A stretch of DNA of 64,000 nucleotides, taken from positions 1 through 64,000 of IMG/VR virus record IMGVR_UViG_3300017746_000005; one strand, 5' to 3'. Below, piece by piece: positions 19,001 through 28,100 of the stretch (its first letter is position 1; each line of letters starts with the position of its first letter). Position numbers and translations under genes: made by a program. Origin of the DNA: a virus. The notes under the pieces are model-generated. The model saw only the letters and a list, made by a program, of their open reading frames with translations, had not been told where the DNA came from and did no database searches.

Positions 19001-22000
19001 CTATTGTTTACCAACAACCAACTAATGCGGTATATGATCCAGATATTGGTGAAATAATAATTACTGTTCCAAATCATGGACATGTTAAGGGCGAAACTAT
19101 TAAGTTGACTGATAATTCGTTTACATTTACTTGTGAATTAGATGATAATCAGACTCAACACACTTATCCAAGACTTACTGACCCAGCTGGTGGTGGATAT
19201 GCTTCTACTACTAATAGTGTTGCAATTACAACCCATACTGATGATACATTTACTATTCCTGTTGGGGCTTCCCCATTGCAGTATTTTCCAGCTACAGGAG
19301 CACAATACAATGCAACTTCTGGTATTCTGACAGTCACTGCACCAAGTCATGGATATGTTAATGGTGATTTTGCCAGATTTACTGATAACTCTTTGGTATT
19401 TACTTGTAGTTTGGACGGGAATGCAACGGAACACCCTTACCCAAGACCCACAGACCCAGCATCTGGAATTGCACTTACAATCAGTAATGTAACGACAAAT
19501 ACGTATGAGGTTAATGTTGGGACATCTACCAACTCATATATTCAAATTACTAACGCAACATACAATCCCAAGACTGGTATTATGTTGGTGGGAACGGGTA
19601 ATACCGCTCATGGACTAACAACCGCAACTGGTAATGTATTGATTCAGGATGGATCGCTCGTATTTACTTGCGATCTCGATAATAATCAAACTCAACATAG
19701 TTATCCAAGGTCAACTGACCCTATATCAGGGGCATCTGCCACTATTGTCGGATATTCTACGAATACCTTTGATATTAATGTTGGGGTATCAACACATACT
19801 TTTAGATCAGCCACTAATGCAGAATATACGGCTTCCATTGGAATTCTAACAGTAACCTGTCCTAATCATGGACTTAGAGTTGGTAGATCCTTCAAATTTA
19901 CTGATAATACTATGAGTTTTACTTGTGGAATGGATGACCACTCCACAGTTCATACTTATCCAAGATCAACCGACCCCTATTCTGATACTAGAGTTGTTGT
20001 TGACGCTAAAACCGATGATACGTTTACGGTAAATGTTGGTCCAACTACAAGTTATTTCTGGGATGTTAGTGGTGCTAACTATGTTCCAGATACTGGGATT
20101 ATTGAGTTGACAGTTGGTACAGGACATACGTTATTCGCTGGCAAACCTGTACGAATCCAACCAGAGTCTTTGATCTTCACATGTACCAAAGACGGTAACT
20201 CTACAGAACATAGATATCCTCAAAAAGGCGATCCATATTGGATCTCTGCAGGTATTGCATCTGTATTGAACACTACAAACGTTAGAATCAATGTTGGTCC
20301 CTCCACAACACCATCATACTATGTTGGTGGTGGAACTATTCAAGGATCCATTGTTGCTCCTAGAGAACAAAATAACTCTACCAGTGGAATGGATTTCTCT
20401 TTCTCTGGCGCTCTTGTTCAAAAAGTTGGTGGAGCAACTACATTTAGTGTTCAAGTTGGTCCTTCTACAACACCACACAACTATAATAGAGGTGGTACAG
20501 TCTCTAGAGCACAGAGATTTGCAGATTCGTTGGACGAGGGGTATGATGGACTATATGTTGGTGAAAGATTAACAGGAGCAACTTTCCGTTCTAATAGTGG
20601 GATTATAACCGAGAGAAATTACTACGCAACTCCAGGAAGAGTTCACAAACCAGTTCGTATTGAAATTACTGCACCAGATCCGTATTTTAATAGGGATTTG
20701 ATATATGCTGAAGGATCTACTGGTATTGGAACTAATGCTGTAGTTGACTTCAGAATTAATGCTGATGGAGAAATACAAGAATATCAAATTACTGAAGAAG
20801 GAGTTGCATTTAAAGTAGACGACATCTTAACCGTTAGTGGAATTTCCACAGACCCAAGGGTTGGAGTGCATACAGAATTTACTCTTAAAGTTATTGAGTT
20901 GAGCAATGATAAGTTCTCTGGATTCTATCCTGGACAATTTATTCTTTTCGATGATATTAGTCAGTTCTTTAATGGACTTAGAAGTAAATTTACCTTATCT
21001 GTAACTACTGGTGGAGAAACAGAAATTCTAAGTTTGAAGACACTTCCTGGAAGTGATATGGATATTAGTAATAATATATTCATTTACATTAATGATATTC
21101 TACAAGTTCCTGGAGAATCTTATATTTTCAAAGGAAGTAGAATTATTTTTAGTGAATCTCCCAAATCTGGATCCAAGTGTTCTGTATTCTACTTCCGAGG
21201 ATCTAAGAGAGATGTGGAGACAATTAATCCACCTCTGACTGTTAAAGCAGGTGATACTGTAACTATTAAAGAGAATAAACTAAATCTATTCGATCTAGAT
21301 CAATTCCCAAGACAAGCTAAGAGAATCGTTGCTTCTGATATTCTTGAAACATTTGCATATAAGAGCGTTGGTATTGATACTGCTCCAACTGCAGAAAGAC
21401 CATTGACATGGAAGAAACAAAGAAGAGATAAGATTCTCTCAGGAACCTTAATTTCTAAGGCTAGACCAAGTTTGAAGTCTAGAACTACACCAACCACTAG
21501 AATTATCAGAAATGTTGGTGAAAGTGATAGAGAAATATATGTGGAAAATGCATTCCCAATCTTCTCGGATATTGATTTGGTAACTCAGTCAGAAAGAAAT
21601 ATCTTGATAATGGATGACCGAGAGATTAGGACAGCAATTAGTACATCTCAAGTTGCTACTTCTTCTAGTGTTTCTAGTATTTCTATTTCAGATAGTGGAG
21701 TTGGATATGCTCTCACGTCACCAGGTGTAACTATTTCTTCTTCTTTGATTACGAGAAAGGATCCAATTTCTGATTGGAGTTTTGATGATATTATCACTGG
21801 ATTTGGACCAGGATTGTATGATTGGAAAGAATTGGCTTATGGTGATCAAGTAATTGCTGTTGGGACAAGTAGTAAATACATCAATACAAAGAGTGGAACT
21901 TTCTGGGAAAGGGGAACCGTTGGATTTGGTGGAACGATTACGATGAATACCGTCGCACTTGGCAAATCAACTTCATCTCCAATAAACTATGTAAGAGCCT

Positions 22001-23499
22001 CTGGGGAATACTCCAAGGTTGTTAAGGGAGTCTCTGTTGGTAATACTTTCACTGATTGGCAAGAAGTTCAATTGATTGAACAACGACAAATTCCTGCAAT
22101 TCAGTCCACGTTGGATTTTGCATCAGAATATGAGGGAACTTTCAATAAAATTATCTTTGAACCAACCAGAGATGCTTGGGTTACTGTGGGAACTGGTGGA
22201 TCTATTTTCACTGGAGTTGGTATTGGAACTACAACGATGTATAGTCGTTATTCTAGAACTCTAGAAGATCTAAATTCAATCGCATATGGAATGGGTGAAT
22301 TTATTGTTGCGGGAAATGGTGGAATGCTCCTTTCCTCAAATGAAGGTTTAGTTTGGACTCCATTATCCAGTAATACTCCAAAGAATATTACGGATATTGT
22401 ATTTGATGGGGATAAATTTGTCTTTGTTGGTGACGGCGGACTTATCGGCATTTCATCTGACAAAAACTTCTGGATGATTTACAGTGATCCAAATGCTACA
22501 AATCCAGCTACATTTGACTTTGATAGAATTAGGTATCAAGATGGATTCTATGTCGGAATTGATACCTCTGGAAATTTACATTACTCATTCGATTTGTCCA
22601 ATTGGACTCTACGAGATATCGATCACTCTCAAGTACTTTCTGACTTAATTAAAACTGATTATGGTATCAATGGAAGAACTATTGCGGTTGGATCTGGATC
22701 AACTGCTTTCTATGCAGATCCAATTATTAATAGAGCTACTGCAAGATCTTCCGTTACCAATGGTATTGTTACTAGTGTCACTGTCGAAAATGGTGGATTT
22801 GGATATGCAGTGGGATCAAGCCCACCAGTGATTATTGAAACAGATCGTACAGTAAGTGAAAAACTTCTCTCTATAGATGCCGTTGGTGACTTTGGTGTTA
22901 TTGTTGGTGTAAATACTAATCGACCTGGAATTGGATTTAGTACTCCACCTACTATAGATTTTGTACTTAAATCTGATTTTTATGATAATACTAACCTTGG
23001 ATATGGATATTCTTCATTGAATACATTGGGCGTAAATTATTCGGAACTATCTGCGGGTGATTACTTTATCATCTATGATAGTCCATTGGTAGTTGGTCAT
23101 GCATTAACTGGCATCACCACTTCTATTGGCGGATATTTAAACTTCCCACTTAACAAGACATCAGAAATTCCCGCAGGAGAACATCTACAGGGAAGATTCT
23201 TTGTTGAAAAAGTAACGCCTGTTGATGTTGTGTCTGGACTAGTTACAGTAACATGCGCTTTCGTGCCCAAACCATTTTCGTCTATTGACATTGAGGTCGG
23301 TCTCGATCCAAATGGACCATATTTCTTAGACAATGAATTTGACTATAAACCATTTTATGGTAAATATACTTGGGGTAAAATTAACAACTATCAAAATAGA
23401 GCTGGTGGAAGTCCCAAACAATTCTTTGTTAATTCAGACAATGGATCGACTGGATTATCAACTGCTGCTGTGGTTACTAGAATTCAACCTTTATCTTAA
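16021..23499 (+). CDS. giant repeat-built virion structural protein (2,492 aa)
   Basis: Probably a baseplate or fibre component; no T4 equivalent is recognised. Visible parts, in order: GG-x-AY/GYYP modules at the N-terminus; an FNG-type beta module (~160-240); H-G modules; seven FTC...YPR...DP repeats (~735-1430) interrupted by short tandem GGDY repeats; a second FNG module (~1640-1727); and a sialidase/BNR-like beta-propeller stretch (~1930-2235) with repeated '(F)V(A)VG..G...S.d...W' strands. There is no signal peptide. It follows the gp10-like gene by 8 bp and precedes gp8, so it is likely co-expressed late. The N-terminus begins MPRTTPGSGAILRP. Confidence 0.75.
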   Translation: MPRTTPGSGAILRPVFNSSYGVERIEVIAGGNAYTKADPPKIIIEGTETPIVEGIFYPVITGVGTISEVVIFNTGAGYYPVFSTTTSSQVVVDRGSFGSISTIHGSGISSVFVGDYNIVEDDIFFIDAPYGKRGPVGLETGSTFNGRLFSRKFDAFEPQDKNLVLDDISLEFTGVAGTNFRVTENLGIVSSLFNSVNTGVEINNNPFILINNVVQTPNLDFTFNNASDNQLNFLSGVPRAGRLDKVGIDTGCGYYIPVEAAAVAGVNSSGSVDYVQLRGGGQGYRNPPNVRIRATNGIGASATAVLGTKVDTPVGITTAVFDMFSGIGTFTTAAPHDLYDGDRVVITGAGFTFTPLSPIRNINEFGYDYITGIATLSVYGGHYIGTGANQSRHLTLRGIQVTDGISTFTLREDSYPIVSIGNTEEVKINIGIATEGLQYVSAGTVQAGVDTNILEARNIIGFDVIDTPTDDTFEVFLGITTFPHNYVTGGAVQRDQTGIVTAINLTSGGTGYFPAAKVVYSDNTQESGITTFTAHGEQIGVTTNVGIAEYDPVVGILTVRFSENHGLTDDDAVKLEGLVFDTINGPVTFPRGLKKYFGFTVPNNVDINIDATEEMYDLTRNVGVYTGQLLTGTITRYKGHGLKTDDFVVVSGVGQTTTSSVDLRLSDVEYDNVSGVATITTRRNHNFTKNDFVIVSGIAFTCDYSPSIGITTAEYDNISGIMTITTAAPHGYSEGGKAGSVVLSGLGFTCDIDNGASIHYYPRHRDESYQKSISIASTTNTTITLDVGKSPRNESYPHTFASAKTGSVVSGGDYAHSFVGSASSSIILGGEYDYNFVSATSEAIVVGGDYDHTFVSSGSTALWRGGGYPHTFVSAGATAVITGGDYTYTFVPDSNNGGAIAKYTWAGPFLTPTTVGYIPSTGVLTLQFNQPHFLTTNDTVGIATGSLTFTCDMDGNATEHLYPRRRDPVHNRSDIPVASVVNATTITVNVGATPIVYQQPTNAVYDPDIGEIIITVPNHGHVKGETIKLTDNSFTFTCELDDNQTQHTYPRLTDPAGGGYASTTNSVAITTHTDDTFTIPVGASPLQYFPATGAQYNATSGILTVTAPSHGYVNGDFARFTDNSLVFTCSLDGNATEHPYPRPTDPASGIALTISNVTTNTYEVNVGTSTNSYIQITNATYNPKTGIMLVGTGNTAHGLTTATGNVLIQDGSLVFTCDLDNNQTQHSYPRSTDPISGASATIVGYSTNTFDINVGVSTHTFRSATNAEYTASIGILTVTCPNHGLRVGRSFKFTDNTMSFTCGMDDHSTVHTYPRSTDPYSDTRVVVDAKTDDTFTVNVGPTTSYFWDVSGANYVPDTGIIELTVGTGHTLFAGKPVRIQPESLIFTCTKDGNSTEHRYPQKGDPYWISAGIASVLNTTNVRINVGPSTTPSYYVGGGTIQGSIVAPREQNNSTSGMDFSFSGALVQKVGGATTFSVQVGPSTTPHNYNRGGTVSRAQRFADSLDEGYDGLYVGERLTGATFRSNSGIITERNYYATPGRVHKPVRIEITAPDPYFNRDLIYAEGSTGIGTNAVVDFRINADGEIQEYQITEEGVAFKVDDILTVSGISTDPRVGVHTEFTLKVIELSNDKFSGFYPGQFILFDDISQFFNGLRSKFTLSVTTGGETEILSLKTLPGSDMDISNNIFIYINDILQVPGESYIFKGSRIIFSESPKSGSKCSVFYFRGSKRDVETINPPLTVKAGDTVTIKENKLNLFDLDQFPRQAKRIVASDILETFAYKSVGIDTAPTAERPLTWKKQRRDKILSGTLISKARPSLKSRTTPTTRIIRNVGESDREIYVENAFPIFSDIDLVTQSERNILIMDDREIRTAISTSQVATSSSVSSISISDSGVGYALTSPGVTISSSLITRKDPISDWSFDDIITGFGPGLYDWKELAYGDQVIAVGTSSKYINTKSGTFWERGTVGFGGTITMNTVALGKSTSSPINYVRASGEYSKVVKGVSVGNTFTDWQEVQLIEQRQIPAIQSTLDFASEYEGTFNKIIFEPTRDAWVTVGTGGSIFTGVGIGTTTMYSRYSRTLEDLNSIAYGMGEFIVAGNGGMLLSSNEGLVWTPLSSNTPKNITDIVFDGDKFVFVGDGGLIGISSDKNFWMIYSDPNATNPATFDFDRIRYQDGFYVGIDTSGNLHYSFDLSNWTLRDIDHSQVLSDLIKTDYGINGRTIAVGSGSTAFYADPIINRATARSSVTNGIVTSVTVENGGFGYAVGSSPPVIIETDRTVSEKLLSIDAVGDFGVIVGVNTNRPGIGFSTPPTIDFVLKSDFYDNTNLGYGYSSLNTLGVNYSELSAGDYFIIYDSPLVVGHALTGITTSIGGYLNFPLNKTSEIPAGEHLQGRFFVEKVTPVDVVSGLVTVTCAFVPKPFSSIDIEVGLDPNGPYFLDNEFDYKPFYGKYTWGKINNYQNRAGGSPKQFFVNSDNGSTGLSTAAVVTRIQPLS
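18259..20310 (+). repeat. seven FTC...YPR...DP coding repeats
   Basis: Seven in-frame copies of a module of about 90-100 residues. Each has an FTC-x-x-D core, about 6 residues, H-x-YPR-x-x-DP, then a strand ending in VG. Cores begin with FTCDIDNG, FTCDMDGN, FTCELDDN, FTCSLDGN, FTCDLDNN, FTCGMDDH and FTCTKDGN. Each is preceded by a 'Y-x-x-x-(S/T)G-I-(L/M)-T-(I/V)' strand and an HG turn. Two more copies occur in the 1,477-aa protein at 41085. Confidence 0.85.
18403..18690 (+). repeat. tandem ~17-residue GGDY/HTFVSA coding repeats
   Basis: Six consecutive units of about 51-54 bp encode Y-x-(H/Y)-(T/N/S)F-(V/A)-S-A/G-x-x-x-A-x-x-x-GG. They lie between the first and second FTC repeats. Two related units occur near 42480-42545 in the 1,477-aa protein. 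They look like a beta-hairpin ladder that can expand or contract. Confidence 0.75.
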
Positions 23500-23502
23500 C
23501 CA

Positions 23503-23509
23503 CTAAATA
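23503..23509 (+). promoter_or_regulatory. late promoter-like CTAAATA before gp8
   Basis: CTAAATA sits 31 bp upstream of the gp8 ATG, right after the stop of the preceding giant gene. The same variant precedes gp15 and the 49651 gene. Confidence 0.45.
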
Positions 23510-23540
23510 CTAAAAGAAAAAACGTCTAGTTTTCATCAAA

Positions 23541-25136
23541 ATGCCTGCCATTATATCGGAACAGTTTAGAATTCTAAACGCCGAAACCTTTGTAAAGAGT
23601 TTCGTTGGCGTTGGGTCTACCGTAAACAAATATTATGCATTCATTGGGTTACCCAATGCTTTTGAGGAAGAGGCTGGTGGAACAAGTGACTGGTCTACCA
23701 ATACTCCCGCTCCATTGGATGGGTTCTTTGAAGAACATCAAATCAAGGAATCTATTATTGCAATGAAGAAAATTACGGACAAAGATGTCCGTAGATTAGT
23801 CCGTAAAGTCGAATGGATTGCTGGTACAACTTATGAAATGTATCGACATGACTATACAATTTACAATACAACCCCAATTACAAAACAGGGTAATTTGTAT
23901 GAATCAAATTACTATGTTGTTAATGAAGATCTAAAGGTCTACATTTGTCTTCAAAATGGATCTGATCCAGAAAACCCAAGTGGTAGACCATCGTATGATC
24001 AACCAACTTTTATTGATTTGGAATCAAGAGCCGCAGGTACTTCTGGTGACGGTTATGTTTGGAAATATTTGTATACTATAAAACCATCTGAAATTGTAAA
24101 GTTTGATAGTATTGAATATATTCCAGTTCCCGAGGACTGGGGGATGCGAGGTGAATCTGTAGCAACCAGAAATAACTCTATTGATGGAAAAATTGAAGTC
24201 GTAGTTATTGACACTAGAGGGTCTAATTACCAACCAATTTCTACATCATTCTCCAATGTTGATATTTTGGGTGATGGTATTGGTGGTAAGGCAACCGTAA
24301 CCATTGATTCCTTTGGTAAAGTATCTGAGGTATTCGTTACTGATGGCGGATCTGGATATACTCATGGATCTATTCAATTCTTCCCAGGAGCTCCTGGAAG
24401 TCAGGAAGGCGGACCACTAGAAAACCTTACTAATACTGGTATTGGTACTACTTCTATTGGTAACTTTAGTGTAATTATTCCACCAAAAGGTGGACATGGA
24501 TATGATGTCTACAGAGAATTGGGTGCATATAGAGCTCTTCTATATTCTAGATTCGAGACTATTGAAACTAACCCAGATATTATTGAGGGTAATGATTTTG
24601 CTAGAGTTGGAGTTATCAAAAATCCAACAATCTTTGGCAGTAACACTGAACTTTTGGAGACCTCTCAAGTTAGTGGACTGAAAGGGATTAAGATGGGTGG
24701 TATCACCACAGCGACAACATATGCTGTAGACTCCGAAATTACCCAGACAGTTGGTGTTGGTTCCACTGCTATTGGATATGTCGCATCTTGGGATAAAATT
24801 AGTGGAGTTCTTAAATATTACCAACCAATGGGTCTTGCTTCTAGTGAAACTGGATATAAGATTATTCCATTTTCGGCAAGTCCTGATGCGGGATTTGGGT
24901 TGACAATTACTGGGGAAACTGTCACTGGACCATTACTATCAGTAAATACTGATTTTAACGGTGTAAGTACCTCAATAAATAATAAGACATACCAACTTGG
25001 TCTTAACTTTGTTGCTGGTATTGCGTCTGCCGAATACAACACTAAGTCTGGCGAAATTATCTATATTGATAATAGAGCCCCTATTCCTAGATCTGCAAGT
25101 CAGAAAGAAGACATCAAGATTGTTCTGGAGTTCTAA
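23541..25136 (+). CDS. gp8: baseplate wedge subunit gp8
   Basis: Wedge protein that in T4 forms a dimer joining the gp7 and gp6 arms. It has 531 residues against 334 in T4. The diagnostic block GDGYVWKYLYTIKPSE (~170-185) followed by EYIPVP matches T4 'GDGYVWKYLFEIPPD...EYIVVP'. The C-terminus GEIIYIDNRAPIPRSASQKE matches T4 'GEMIYMENRPPIIMAMDQTEE'. The extra ~200 residues between these blocks include GG-x-GY modules (SNYQPI, GGSGYTHGSI). ATG at 23541. Confidence 0.92.
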   Translation: MPAIISEQFRILNAETFVKSFVGVGSTVNKYYAFIGLPNAFEEEAGGTSDWSTNTPAPLDGFFEEHQIKESIIAMKKITDKDVRRLVRKVEWIAGTTYEMYRHDYTIYNTTPITKQGNLYESNYYVVNEDLKVYICLQNGSDPENPSGRPSYDQPTFIDLESRAAGTSGDGYVWKYLYTIKPSEIVKFDSIEYIPVPEDWGMRGESVATRNNSIDGKIEVVVIDTRGSNYQPISTSFSNVDILGDGIGGKATVTIDSFGKVSEVFVTDGGSGYTHGSIQFFPGAPGSQEGGPLENLTNTGIGTTSIGNFSVIIPPKGGHGYDVYRELGAYRALLYSRFETIETNPDIIEGNDFARVGVIKNPTIFGSNTELLETSQVSGLKGIKMGGITTATTYAVDSEITQTVGVGSTAIGYVASWDKISGVLKYYQPMGLASSETGYKIIPFSASPDAGFGLTITGETVTGPLLSVNTDFNGVSTSINNKTYQLGLNFVAGIASAEYNTKSGEIIYIDNRAPIPRSASQKEDIKIVLEF

Positions 25137-25142
25137 AGAAAA

Positions 25143-28100
25143 ATGCCACAGAATACCAACTTAAATTCATCTCCATATTTTGATGATTTCAGTGCGTCTA
25201 ATAATTATCAGAGGGTTCTGTTTAAGCCTGGACTCCCAATTCAGTCTAGGGAATTAACTACTCTACAGTCAATTCTGCAGAACCAAATTGAGAAGTTTGG
25301 TAAGCATATGTTTAAAGAGGGATCTGTAGTTATCCCTGGACAAATTGCATATGACGATGAGTATACCTCTGTCCAGATTGATGAGTCTCATTTAGGACTT
25401 CCAGTTTCTTTGTATTTGAATTCCCTAAAAGGAAAGAGAATCAAGGGAGAAACTAGTGGTGTTAAAGCAAAGATTGAAGATTATATTACGAATTCTGAGT
25501 CCGAAAAAAGCAATTATACGTTATACATTAAATATGAAGGTGCTAGTGAAAACGATTTCTCTGGTACAACTTTCACCGATGGTGAAAATTTAATCGCTCA
25601 AGAAGATATTGACTACACCCTTTCTAGTATTAGAACGGGAACTAGTTTTGCTACAGCAATTATTTCTAATTCTACTGCCGTAGGATCTGCTGCAAAACTT
25701 GCCAATGGTGTATATTTCATTCGTGGATTCTTTGTAGATGTACCAGATTCTACAGTAATTCTAGATCAATATGCTGATGCACCAAGTTATAGAGTTGGTC
25801 TAGACATTTCCGAAGAACTTGTAACTGCTTCGGATGAATATAACGATTTGTATGACAATGCTAGGGGATTTTCAAACTTTGCAGCTCCTGGTGCAGATCG
25901 ACTAAAAATTTCAACAAAGCTTATTAAGAAGTCTCTAAACGATTTCAATGATGAAAATTTCATTGAATTGCTTAGGATTGAAGAAGGGGATATTCGGAAG
26001 TTTAGTAATACCACTACATATGATTTAATTACTGATGAGTTAGCGAGAAGAACATATGATGAGTCTGGAGATTACTACATTACTCCATTTGGTATTAATG
26101 TTAAGGAAACACTTAATGATAGGATTGGTAATGATGGAGCATATTATTCCAATCAAACTACTCAACAAGGAAATATTCCCAGTAAGGATGTAGTATCTCT
26201 TTCAATTGGACCTGGAAAGGCATATGTTCGTGGATATGAAGTGGAGACTCTGAATACTAGTACACTAGATATTCCTAAACCAAGAACAACAGAAAATGTT
26301 GTCAATGAAGCTTTGCCTTTTAGTGTAGGCAGAACTATTGAAGTCAATAACGTTTATGGATCTCCTGCAGTTGGTCTTGGAACAGAAGGACTTTTAAATC
26401 TCTATGGATCTAGAACTGCAACCCCAGGATCTGTTAGTGGACTTCATGTTGGTGTTGCAAGACTCTATGATTTTAGATTGAGAGATGCTGCATATGCAAA
26501 TGAAGGTACTACTTTTAGAGCATCGTTGTATGATATTCAAACTTTTACATATTTGCAATTAAACGCCGAGTCATCTATTAATGTTCCTGCATTTATTGAG
26601 GGACAGAATAGTAGTGCATCTGGATTTGTATTTTCGGCTTCATCAAAGAGTAATCAACTGGTTTTGTATCAGGTTAATGGAGAGTTCCAAAATAATGAAG
26701 AAATTCTTGTGAATGGAGAACGAATTAATAGAAGTATTACTGAGTTTGATGATTATGGTATTCAAGATGTCTATCAAATCGCATCTTCTGATGGAGTAGC
26801 ATTTACTGCTGATACTAAGCTGACTAATAAAATTAGGTTTGCAGAACCTGGAAGTGAATATACAGTTAGTATTGAAAGTGCGGGTGTATCTACAATTACT
26901 TCTCCTAATGCCAATTTTGGCGCAGTAAGTGGTATTTCTACTGGTGATGTGATCGCATATAGTAAAGCAGCTACTGCAACACCGTCATATGCTGTCGTAA
27001 AACAGATTGGTACTAATGCAAGAAGCATAATTGTTGAAGCAACTACTACCGTAACCAATGTAAACGTAGGTGCTCTTCCAACTAGTGAGATTACTGCAAG
27101 TGACGTGAATAAAGTCACTTTGGAAATTCTTAATAGTGGAAGTAATACTTTATATGCAGAACTTACCGAACCAAACGTTTCTTCTGTAAATCTCAACGAC
27201 GCTGAGATTATTTTCAAGAAAACATACTATATTGCAGTTTCTTCTGGTGCATATAGTGCAACATTAGAATCTGATTCAAGTCTAACTTTGGAACCTTATG
27301 ATGCCGAAGATTATAACGTATCCTTCGATTCTACTGGAACAACTGAGTCTCTTTCCGATCAAAAATTGACAGTTTCTGGTAGGACCGTCACTCTTTCTCA
27401 GATGAGTGAAGATGGCGCCGCTACTCTTACCGTAACGTGGAAGAAGAAAAATCCTAAAGCTAAAAACAAAGTATTCAGCAGAGCTAATACTATTCAAATT
27501 TCCAATTCATCTACAAATACTTCTGGAATCGGAAATTCCAGTGGAAATGATGGGTTAACATTCTCTGAGGTTTATGGAACTAGAGTCCAAGATAAAAGAA
27601 TTTCTCTAGGAATTTGTGATGTAGCAAGAGTTGCTGCTGTTTTTGAATCTTCTTCAAATAGTAGTCCACAACTTCCAAAAATTATCCTAACGGATTTGAA
27701 TGCATCTATCACCAATGCACTTAAAGGTGAATCCATAGTTGGAGAAACCTCTGGGGCATCTGCAATTTTTGTAGAAACTAATGGAACGAATGAAGCATCA
27801 TTTATCTACGAAAACGAAAGTGTATTCCAAAGTGGGGAAACTGTAATTTTTCAAGATTCTAATATTAGTGCTAACGTACAATCTTTTCTTTCTGGAGACA
27901 GAGATATTAAGAATAACTTTGAATTTGATCCTGGTCAAAATGAAGATTATATAGATTTCTCTTCTCTTATAAGAAAAAATTCTGCAAATGCTCCAACTAA
28001 GAGATTGACGGTCGTCTACGATAGTTTTGTTATTGAAAATTCTGATCCTGGTGATCTTGTTTCAGTCGATTCTTACGATGCTACTCTTTATGGTAATACT

